DNA from: Larimichthys crocea
Taxonomy: Eukaryota > Chordata > Actinopteri > Sciaenidae
Direction: 5' to 3'
Assembly (NCBI RefSeq): GCF_000972845.2
Contig: NW_020853563.1
Location: 62,001-126,000 of the forward strand
Length of the DNA: 64,000 bases
Within the stretch, counting starts at the first letter, position 1, and every line of letters starts with the position of its first letter. Below, one piece after another: positions 48,501 through 60,500 of this stretch. The notes beneath the pieces were generated by a model. The model saw only the letters and a program-made list of their open reading frames with translations. It ran no database searches and was not told the origin of the DNA. The translations under genes and the position numbers were made by a program.

Positions 48501-51500
48501 TTACACCAGCAGAGAAGAAGCTGTGGACTCAGAATAACTGCTATCAGAAGGAGGGTGTGTGGTACGGACCAGATGATAACGTGTCTGCCAAAGAAATTGT
48601 ATCCATGCTTTGCAAAACTCTCACATGGTTTGGATCATGTCTCAAAAACAGGTATGTGTGCAGGCTGATTGGTACACAAAAGGTTTTTCCACCTTTGCAG
48701 CAGATTTTTGCAGAAGTTGCATGATCTGTGCCAAAAACAATGTGGGCAAAACAAAACCACTGTCACAAACTGCAGCACACCCACCTACAATCAGACCATT
48801 CCAACATCTGATGATGGATTTCACTGAACTCAGCCCAGCTAAACGGAAGAAATATTGTCTAACTATGGTTGATATGTTTTCTAAATGGGTTCAAGTGTTT
48901 CCGTCAAAACATGCCACAGCATCAGTTGTGGCAAAAGCACTACTTACAGAGATAATTCCTAGATGGGGAATTCCAGAGAAAATTTCATCAGACAACTGTG
49001 CCCATTTCGTGAACGAAGCAATGGCACAACTCTCTGAGTGTTTAGGTTTTGACCTCAAAACTCACTGTTCTTACTATCCACAAGCAGGTGGTGCCATTGA
49101 ACGCCAAAATCAGACCATCAAGACAAAATTGAGCAAATGCTGCGAGGAAACAGGTTTGTCATGGCCTAAAGCACTGCCTATTGTTTTGATGTACATGAGA
49201 ATGCGCAAGCGCGAACCTGTCCCCTTTTGAGATTCTGTTTGCAGTCCCACCTCGAGTGGGAACAGATCCACCTGGACGGCAGATGGACACCACTCTCTGC
49301 GAGGACCAACTGGTGGACGTATTGCATATTCTTAACCAAATCTTTCTGTGACATCAGACGACAGGTTGCCAGTGCACAGCCCTCAGCGGCCTCAGGTCCT
49401 CTACATGACATTAAGCCTGGAGATTTCGTGGTGGTAAAGAACTTCAGGGGAAAGTCTTGGAGACATCATCGCTGGTTGGGACCGTTCCAAGTCCACCTGG
49501 TCACTCACACCGTTGTGAAGGTTGCAGAACGTGCTACTTGGATTCACGCAACACACTGCAGAAGAGTTCCACCCCCTGGGGGTACAACCACAGCAACAGT
49601 AGGAGAATAATCAGTGATGTGCTAGTAACCTCTCACTGTAGACTAGGCATACAGACGTGCCAAGGCCACACATACATTCACACACACGGCCAGAAGAAGC
49701 TGACTTCAAACCCAGAAAATGGAAAGACCACGCCCATGGCATCCATTCAGACATCCAGGCTTCTGTGGCATCAGAGGAACTGTGAGCATAATAATACTGT
49801 TAACCTTTCTTTTCACAGGTCCCATTCTGTGGTGGGAAAAGAGAAATGCTGAAACTGAATCTGCCCTGACTGACACTGACTCAGACTCAGACCTCGACCC
49901 TCTTGATGACGAAACCAATTTGTAAATGAAGTTGATCAGTTTCTCAGTATGATGATGTGTTTTGAATCCTTGTGAATTAACACATTTGATGTTGTTGAGA
50001 AATTGAATTTTTATATATATTATATATATATAGAATATATAGATATTTTTTTTTTTTTTTTTTGCTTATAGTGTGATTTTTTTATAATCAAAAGGAGGGA
50101 AATGGTTATGGAAAATTTATATTACATGATTGTGTGTTCTTTTATAACCATATATAGCCATGTTTGATCTCAGTAATATTCAAAAAGTTTTTGAAGTATA
50201 ACACTGTGTGCCTTATAATCTTTCACTCAGTACCTTGCACTTTGAAATCTTTCTCTCATTTATGCAAGTTGTTTGAAGAAGTAGTTTGATGTATAAACTT
50301 GACCTTGGTTCTCACGGTCCAGCAGAGCTTGTTAGTGAGGTTTGATAGGGATGAACACACTCCATTGTAACCACCTGGTACAGTTAGATAAGTAAATCAT
50401 AATAATGACGAATACTCCTTGGAAATGTATAAGAATCAGTGTGGGACTGCCCCACCCTGAACATTTTCTGCAGACTGTCTTGTGCATTTGTAGAACTGTT
50501 CCTCTTGCAAGAATAAAATGAAAAAAACTTTTAAGGACCAATTGATTGACTCAAGATCCTTATTTTGTGTCGGTGAATTGCTTCCCAGAAATTTCAGCAA
50601 CAATAATTTACATTCATAGTCCTACAAATGTATCACACTGTCCATGGAGCTCTTCCTTCTAAGACTTAACTAATCAGAGGTTTTTGTAAAAACAACCATC
50701 ACACTGATTGATTCATTTCTAGAGAATGTTAAATAGCTAGAATAAACATTATTACATGTGTGTACATCATATTAGTCACTCACAAAAACAAGTTTTATTC
50801 AGTTTAATTACTGAATGCAGTTTCCCAGAACCAAAACACACTCTGCCACTCTGTATGTCAAATCTTACAACTGACACTGTAAACTCCAGCCTGCATGTGT
50901 TACATTGATGGGAGCTACTCTGTAAAGACAGCACCCCCGAATCAGCTGGCCTAGAGTAAGTACAACATGAAAAGAAACATCTCTGGAGAGAAATTCTGAC
51001 TCACTAATTCACAAATACAGCTTTGGTTCAAACATCATAAAATGAATGTCATGCAGTTTGAGCCATGGGTACAGCTGAGAGTATCCATAAAGGGTAACAA
51101 AAGGCCACTAATGCAGTGCAGGGTTGTGTGTTTGTTTGTGTGTGTTTAAGTATGTGTGTATCTTACCTGGCTGTTGTTACGAGCTTCAAACTCATTGTTT
51201 CCCGAGGCCCTCTGCTGTTCCAATCTCTTCTGGCTCTCGTCCAGCAAGAAACACACCAGCCACTTATAGGCTGTCAGTGGCACTGATTATGTATCACAGA
51301 CAAGGTTACATTTCATGGAAAAACTACAAGATTACACATTTCCATATTATAGGTTAAGAAATGTTAACAGAGGTTGATAATGTAGTCCAGTGGATTTACT
51401 ATTATTAGATGATTAGCAGTGGTCACGCTCTCTCTCTTTCTCTAACAGCTGAGGTACCATATTTATCACAATCTTATCAATCAATTATTATTTTTTTAAT

Positions 51501-54500
51501 GTTTGTTTTTCTTACAAAATTGTGTCTGTAACTGACTAAAAAACTAAACTGAATGCAAGAATTGAATGAATTTCAAAATACAACTGTAACATGGGATTTA
51601 CACCTCTGGAAAGTTTGGAAACAGCATATGAAAAATCCAGTTCTGACAATATCAAATACCTGCTGAGTCCATACACTGCTCTGATGTATTTGCTGTAAAC
51701 TTGCTTTCCAGGATCTTGTGGAAATCATCCAGGAAATCCACAGTGTGAAAAGGAGATTCAATCCGCACACCATCTGAAACCGTACAACACAGCAGATGAA
51801 ACTCAATCAGAGCCGCTCCACTTACCCTTAATCCTGCTACATCACTAGACTTTCTGAATCCTACATGCACATGTTCATGGTGAAGAACATAACAATCATT
51901 TCTTTAATATAACAACAAGAACTAAAACAAGAAAGATCAAGAGCTTCATTATACTTTTCCCACAACACCAAATATTATTTCACATAACATGCTGCTGTAC
52001 TGTACCAATCTGCCTAGCATCACCTCTGTGGTCATAGGGCATGCTGTGTGCAAACTGATTTGCACATAATGCATACTGCACATCAAAAATACAGGCATCT
52101 GTCTATCACAGGTGAACTTCAATCAGGTAATAAACCATTCACCATAAGCCTTCAGTGAATAAATAACTGATGCAAGCAGCATCTACGTTTATCTCTGAAG
52201 TACTCACTGTTGAAGCCATTTGACTTATTTGTTTTTCACCTATAGTCATGTAAGTATCTAACCATGCTAGGACATAATCTATCTATATCTGAAATTATGC
52301 AGATCATAATAGAATATTGTTGGCTATGTAGATTAAGTAATATTACCGCAATGATAATGATGTTAAATCTTAAAAAAAGTCGTATGATCAGAATTTAGCA
52401 TAACTCCTGTGCAGAACTCAACTTTCACCACAACCTTTGACCGACACCAATAAAACCTTGTGAAAGGGGACTCACCACGATGTTTAGCATCAAGCAAGCT
52501 GAGTAGGTAGTTGCTGGTCTGTTGCAGCAAGACGTTGTTGTCTCCTTCATATGTGCAGTTTGGATCATTGTCATTACGCAGATCTCCTAGCCGGTTCACT
52601 TAAAGAGAAAGAAAAACTAAGTTAGGTCTCTGAGTGTGCGTTTAATTTGTGTTTATCTGTATGTTTGAAACTGACTGGCCAAATATCCATGTCCACCGCA
52701 GGCCTCCCTACACTCCTGGATACCCCTCTGAGCGGTCCATGAGCCCAATGGTTTGCTAGAGCAGCCTATGGCATGAATCTCTCTGCCCATCTCTTCCTGG
52801 AAAACATATACAACAGACATATAAGACTAGTTTATACATGATGATACCTCTGGATAAAGACACATGCAACTCATTTATACTGACTTGTCTGTCACTCTTG
52901 TCCTTCATGATCTGTCCAATCTGGAACTCAACAAAGTTCATGAAGATGGATTTGGTGAAGTGTTCAAGAGCATATGCTGCTGCCAGGTACGGGATCAGGC
53001 GCCATTGCTGAAACAACATACTGAATATGTGTAAACATTTATGGCCAGACTCAAATGTGAGATATCTACATGAATACAAAAAAATAATTTTAAAGTGTTT
53101 TTTTCTCCCCATTCTGACCTGTAACTGGTACTCCAAAACAGGAATTTCCTCTGCTTCTTTGGGTCCAAACTGTCTCCTAGTTGCTGAGAAGCGGATGGCC
53201 ACAATCAGAGCCAGCTTCAGGTTGACCAGACCCATCCTGGTGATGGACACCCTGCCACCAGACAGGGAACCCAGAGACGCCCCAAAACGTTTGTTTGGGT
53301 CCTGTAGGACAAGAAAGACACAGAGATATATGGGAAAACAACACAATAATTTAAAGATTATAAATAGGGAAGTTGAGAGAAAAAAAACTGAGTTTCAACA
53401 AGGAATCTCCCTGTTTCCCACTGCAGAACAACAAACTGTCCATATCCAGGCGTGCCAAGAATGAACTTAGTGGGATGTTTTATTCAAGACCTTAGGCTTG
53501 TATCACAAAACTGGCTCTATTTAGGTAAGTTGAGCCCAACATTGGCTGAAAAATGTTAATGATAAATTGATAAATGTTTTTTTCTGAGCTACAGTGATGG
53601 AATAAAAGAGTCTGTCAGCAGTGACCCAACCCTGGTAAAAGTGAGCCAGCTTCATAATATTAGAAAACCTGAATTAAAACCAAAGATAACTGACAATTAT
53701 CTTGCTATTTACACCTCTCATAGGGTAGAATAACCAAATGGGAGGACCACACAGCAACTCAATTTAAGCAAAACATACTGTGTTATGTTATCAGTCAGTA
53801 GTGGGTGTTGGTGCTATGAAATTACAGTACTCACAAAAAGTTTGGGATATTTGACTTTCAGGTGCAATTTATGGAAAATGTAAAAAGTTCATGCTACAGT
53901 AATATTATATCATTAAAAGAGGGACATTTAATTAGAAGCATGCAAACAATTTATTGAAACCAAAAATTACAACAGTGGTGGGTATAAAATATAAGCATAA
54001 AATTTTAATGTGTATGTCTGTAACTTGTCATGTGACCTTGATCATCGATCACAGCGTGATTACACGTCTCATGCTGTTCACAAGGGGACTTATTCCAACC
54101 TGCTGATGACACACAGAGACACACAGAGTGCTCTCCAACAGTCTTTTTTGCCTAGGAAGTTTCCTAACTGAGTGAAATCATGCAGAAATATTTACATAGT
54201 ATTTATTATAGGAGCTGTTTAAATCTCTAAATGTTAAGGAAAAGTGCTCCAATGCTTTTTTGCCTTTCTTATTTCCTTTAGCATAGGATACACTGGACCA
54301 TGGAAATAATAATCTCACAATTCCTTGTAGGGGCAACAAAAAGGGACACACCATACAACGACAGACGTGTTGATGATACTGTATAATGATATAATAAAAA
54401 CTTCATCATAAAGTCTAATGTTATTCTACAGTTCTATAGTTTTTACACACTGACTGTCCAGTGTGTGACTGTCTGTTAACAGACAGATGCATGTCTCCTC

Positions 54501-57500
54501 TATGAAACCTGTTCTGTGTCCTCACTGCATTGCATTCTTATAAACTCTGATGAACTGATCAGGGGTTGTTCCTCTTCACCTACTGCAGTTCACTGCATTT
54601 GTTTTGTTGATGACTGCGGAGCTGCTTTGACACAGATAGGTGTTCAAGTTTGCTCTCTGCTGTCATAAAAAACTTTCTCAAGTTCTTGTTAATGTTGTTA
54701 GTGCTATATAGACTTTAAGTTACCCAGGCTATTCAAATAAATATATAAAAGGTAAATATTGCACACCATTTAGTGTGAGGGTAGGTATTATCTCTGTGAA
54801 CTTATTCATCATTTCTTAAGGCCTAGGGCCTTCACACAGTGGAATTCTCCAGGCCTGGTTGTTATTACGGACCATCTTCTCAACACGTCCATGTGGATTT
54901 GGTCCCTGAGATACCATTAAAATAGTTCAGCAGCAGTAAAAAGCAGACATAATGTGAAAACAGCATTGCAACAGTTATTGGTTACCTACTGCATTTGCGA
55001 ACCGAGGGTCTAAGGCAGGGGTCTCCAACACATCGCTCACGAGCTACCAGTAGCTCGCCGCCCCTTTCCAAGTAGCTTGCCAAAAGGGCCAGCGAATCAT
55101 ACATAAATTTGAAAACTTAATTGGTCCCTCGGCAAATCTACTTAAATTTATGTCCAATCAAAATTCACAGTTGTCCCGTCCCCTTCCAACACAAAATGTG
55201 TTTAGCTGTCAATCAAAAAGTTGCGCAGCTGTCAAACTTGATGAGTCAGTGGTGACGTGAGATGAGCGAGAGTTTCCGATTGTGACCAGTGTCCAAAATA
55301 ACAAGCAGGTTAAAACGTACCATTTTCACCAAGAGTGGGAGACAGAATTTAGTTTTACAAACGTCAAGTGGGTGTGTGTGTGTCTAATCTGCAGTGCCAG
55401 TGTGTCGGTCGGTAAAAGGTGTATGACAGGTCGTCACTCCAGATTTATTTAGGACTTTCCAAAGTTTTTGAACTATCATTGCATCATTCACCAACAGGCT
55501 AAATGCGCAGAAGAGATTTGACCATGTCATGACGCCTGTTATCAGGATCACCAATTCCATTCGAACAAAGGCAAAGCAACACCGGAGCTTCAAGCTGTTC
55601 CTGGAGGAATGCTCTGCGGCATATGGGGATCTCCTCCTCCACACCAAGGTCATATGGCTAAGTTGGGAGAAGATACTTCAGCACTTTCTTTCCTTGCTGG
55701 GCTAAATCAAGGCATTCATGGAAACGAGGAAGGAAGACACCACCTTATTATCTGATGCAGAGTGGCTACTTGATCTTGCTTTCCTGACCGATGTAACTGA
55801 GAAAATTAACCACCTAAACCTACAGTTAAAAGGTAAAAATATATGTGACATGATCAGTGCTGTCAAGGCATTCGGTGCAAAACTGTCATTGTACATTCAG
55901 CAAGTGAAAAACAAAAGATTTCAGCACTTCCCGTCTGTCTCAAAGATGCTGGACAGTCACACAGGTGCAGTCAGTATTTTAAATGTGTCCAAGTATTCAA
56001 GGCTTGGACAGGAGTTTGCTGACAGATTCAGTGACTTTGAGAAACTTGAGCCCTGTGTGGCATTTATGGCCAACCCTTTCATGGATGTAGACATTAGTGA
56101 GATTTCAGGACAGATGGCTGAACTTTTCTGTGTTGATCCTGTGGAAATGGAAATGGAGGTTATAAACCTTCAAAATAATGGGCAGTTGAAGTCTCAGCAG
56201 CATTCTCAGCATTTCTGGAGCTTGGAAGAGCCAGATAACTATGAAAATCTTCACCAAGCAGCTATGAAAATTTCTGCTTTGTTTGGGTCTACATACCTCT
56301 ATGAGTCAGCTTTTTTTTTACATAAATGTCCTGAAATCAAAGCTCAGAACAAGACTGACAGATGAACATTTAAATGACTCCATAAGAGTGAACTTAAGTG
56401 GATAAACTCCAGCATACACCTCTCTTGACTCTTTGCAGTGTCAGTCATCTCACTAGCTAACAAAGACTGAACCTCTGAAGACATTCACACTTAGATGCAC
56501 ACACATACACAACTGAACTGAACTGAATGACTTTTATTGTGAATGCAATTTTTGTTCTTTATATGGATTTCGCCATTTAGAATACAGTGATATATTGATG
56601 ATTTAAAATGTTGTGTTGGGTAAAGTTTTTGATTCTTGGTTTGTAGAAATTGTAAGTGATCCATAATAAAATTATATTTTCAGATGTCTTTGTGCATGTA
56701 AATAGTTTTGTGAGGTATGATACAGTTACATGGACATATATAACAATGATAAGTGAATAAGTAGCAATATCTGTATTTGTAGTAATAAGTTGGAGACGCC
56801 TGTTCAAAGGACAGAGGGTGTCACTCCCTGTACAGATTGTAAAGCCCTCCGAGGCAAATGTACTTTGTGACTTTGGGCTATACAAATAAAATTTGATTTG
56901 ATTTGATTTGATTTATTCAGATCTGTGCCTGCATGCATTTTAGTTTTTTCAAGATTTATACAACCCTAATTCCAAAAAAGTTGGGACGCTGTGTAAAATG
57001 TGAATAAAAACAGAATGCAATGATTCGAAAATCTCACAAAGACATATTTTATTCCCAGCAGAACAACATGTGACGAGTTAAAACTGAGACATTTTACCAT
57101 TTCATGGAAAATAAATTCCAAAGGGAATTTTAAATATTGGTTCATCTGACCTTAGAACAGTTTTCCATTTTTCCTTCCTTTAAATGAGCTTTGGCCTAGA
57201 GTTGTTTCTGGATCATGTTCCTGCATGACTTCTTCTTTGCATGAGCAACTCTAACTTGCATTTGTGGATTGCATGACAAACTGTGTTTATAGACAGTGAT
57301 TTCTGAGTTTCTGAGTTCCATGCAGTGATTTCCAGTCGAGAATCAGGCCTGTTTTTAATGCATGCATAAGCATCCAGTTTTGACCTCTAACCTTGTCCTT
57401 TGCACACAGACTCCTTCTGATTGTCTGAATACTTTGATGATATTTTTCACTGTAGATGGTGGTGTCTTTGCAATTTTACAATGAGAACGTAGTTGGTCGC

Positions 57501-60500
57501 AGATTGGTGAACTGAAATGCTCCTTTTATACCCAGTCATGTTAATTAACTGTCAAATGCTCCTCCAGTTGTTGTTTTGTTTTTTGAGATGTGTTGCTGCC
57601 ATCAATTTCAAAATGAGCTAATATTTTCCATGAAATGTTAAAATGTCACAGTTTCAACATGTAATATGTTGTTTATGTACTATTGGGAACAAATATATGG
57701 GTTTTTGAAACTTACAATCATTACATTCTGTTTTTATATTTTACACAGCATCACAACTTTTTTGGAATTGGGGTTGTAAATGTAAACGCGTCCCTTTGTT
57801 ACTAAAATAAACACTGTATGGAATACACAGGTATTTTACATTACTAAAGGGTACAGGTCTCCATCTCTGTGGCTTAGGTGGTAGAGATGGTTGTCCATTA
57901 TTCAGAGATAAAGCCGATCAAAATACTGTTTATTTCATCTCTGCCAACTGCTATACATTTCACTATAATGCATTAGAAGCATTCTGGTTTCCATTTCGTC
58001 TGAGTACGTCATGTTTGAGTGGACATGCAGATAAACAGTCTGCGTGGTAAGCAAAGAAGTGGAACACATTGGCTAAAATACATACTCATATATTTTTTAA
58101 AACCGCAACACAACTTGCCTCTAGTGCTGTAGCAAAAACAGGATCGATAAATGAGAGGGCACACACACTGTTACTGTCAATCCCTGAGTTACATTTAGCT
58201 GACGCTTTTATCCAAAGCGACTTTCAAAGAAGATGCGATGGCTGCAGTGGAAGTCTGACTGGTGGTGGGACTCGGTTGGAGCGGTGTACTGGACATACTA
58301 GCAGCACAAAAATGTGATATTAATGGCTGTTCTCCCATCAAGTTGTCAGTCAACTGAACACTGTAGATAGATCCAACTACTACTACTACTACTTGACATC
58401 TGCTGAAGAAATGACACAATGCCAAGATTTCAGCACCACTCAACATATAACCATGTTCTTTAATGAAGACATCAAGTATACTTGACCAACAGTGTTTTAC
58501 AGGAGAATGCTTATGAACAGCTGTTCTACTGACACTTTTCTTTTTTGTCTTTTTTGTCATTTTCAGTCTATGAAATCAAACTTTTTTGTGCAAAGTCTTA
58601 CTCCAGCAATCAACCATGTACATAACTTTTAAGTATTCAGTGATTTTGTACCATCATACTAACCACAAACTTCAGGGCGTTCCCGTAACCATCATAACTC
58701 ACGGTGAGGGAGCGACGCTGAATGCCATTTTAACCCGATAATGTAGAGTCGTTGTTTCACACATGTAGCACAGAACAGCACACTCTCTGTGTCAGACGAG
58801 TTCTCACAAGTTGACTAAACTTTATAAACTGAGTCTGAAAATGACAACACAACTCTATGAGGGGCCGTCAGGGACATTATTCAGAAATACCTCTCACACA
58901 CACTACTGAAATATTACGCTCTTACACACACTAGTGAAACACTCTTACACACACTAGTAAAACGCTCTCACACACACTACTGAAATATTACGCTCTTACA
59001 CACACTAGTGAAACGCTCTCACACACACTACTGATATATTACGCTCTTACACACACTAGTGAAACGCTCTTACACACACTAGTGAAACGCTCTTACACAC
59101 ACTAGTGAAACGCTCTCACACACTCTACTGAGACACTCTCACACACTACTGAAATATTACGCTCTTACACACACTAGTGAAACGCTCTTACACACACTAG
59201 TGAAACGCTCTCACACACTCTACTGAAATATTACGCTCTTACACACACTAGTGAAACGCTCTCACACACACTACTGAAATGCTCTCACACACTCTAGTGA
59301 AACACTCTCACACACACTACTGAAATATTACGCTCTTACACACACTAGTGAAACGCTCTCACACACTCTATTAGATTTCAGTGTAACCGGAAGGCATTTC
59401 AGTGTAACCGGAAGGCATTTCACACTTAACCGAAGCGGGTCGTAAGAGGGAGCGCAGCATCTTGGTTTGCAGTAGTCGCGCCAGGAGGAGCTTCCGGTGG
59501 ACTTACAGAAGCTGCCGCGCTACTCAACAACATTTTGTCATCAGCGGAGACAATTCGAACATTATCTAATGCAACAGCGAGCAGGCAACAGGCAACGCAA
59601 TGGCGCGGCGCAACACCCAGCTGTTGGCCCGGTTGTCCTGGTTGTCCATGTCCCAAAGCTCTGCTGAGCTTGTTAACGCGGCACGAGCTCCTGACCAGGC
59701 CACAGCTGGGTGTTGCGCCATTGCGGCGCGCGAGACGGAAAACCCGTAAGCCGGCTCTCCACGGTGTGCGGCACTCAAGGGGCGTGGCACTTTGCCTGCT
59801 CGCTGTTGCATTAGATAATGTTCGAATTGTCTCCGCTAATGACAAAATGTTGTTGAGTAGCGCGCAGCTTCTGTAAGTCCACTGAAAAGCTCCTCCTGGC
59901 GCGACATCTGCAACCCAACGATGCCGCGCTCCCTCTTACGACCCGCCTTCCGGTTACATGAAATGCTTCCGTTCCAGTGATTGCCTTCCGGTTACACTAG
60001 AATGCCTTCCGGTTATACTATCTCAATAGAGTGAGTGTGAAGAGCGTTTCACTAGTGTGTGTAAGAGCGTAATATTCAGTAGTGTGTGTGAGAGCGTTTC
60101 ACTATTGTGTGTAAGATCCGTTTCAGTATGTGTGTAAGAGCGTAATATTTCAGTAGTGTGTGTGAGAGCGTTTCACTAGTGTGTGTAAGAGCGTTTCACT
60201 AGTGTGTGTAAGAGCGTTTCACTAGTGTGTGTAAGAGCGTAATAGTTCAGATAGTGGTGTGGAGAGCGTTTCACTAGTGTGTGTAAGAGCGTTTCCACTA
60301 GTGTGTGTAAGAGCGTTTCAGTATTGTGTGTGTAAGAGGCGTAATATTTCAGTAGTGTGTGTGAGAGCGTTTCACTAGTGTGTGTAAGAGCGTTTCACTA
60401 GTGTGTGTAAGAGCGTAATATTTCAGTAGTGTGTGTGAGAGGTATTTCTGAATAATGTCCCTGACGGCCCCTCATACAACTCTGTGACGCAATCAAAAAC

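Larger units (their letters stand above)
42711..50602 (+). mobile_element. Endogenous retrovirus B (class I/epsilon-like), both LTRs, no recognisable env
   Basis: 7.9-kb plus-strand provirus inside an ACOX3 intron, antisense to the gene. It is flanked by the 4-bp target duplication ATAA (42707-42710 and 50603-50606), as in gamma- and epsilon-type retroviruses. The order is 5' LTR, primer-binding site, gag, pro-pol, a short post-pol region, polypurine tract, 3' LTR. By eye the LTRs differ at about ten substitutions and a few small indels over some 500 bases, roughly 2 percent, so insertion is fairly recent. Frame breaks in gag and pol make it defective. Confidence 0.92.

Noticed and set aside
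42711..50602. Intact retrovirus
   Set aside because: gag has an in-frame stop and a frame change, pol has at least four frame breaks in RNase H and integrase, and no env is present.
59426..59876. Protein genes on both strands
   Set aside because: The two frames encode similar peptides only because the DNA is palindromic; there are no known domains.
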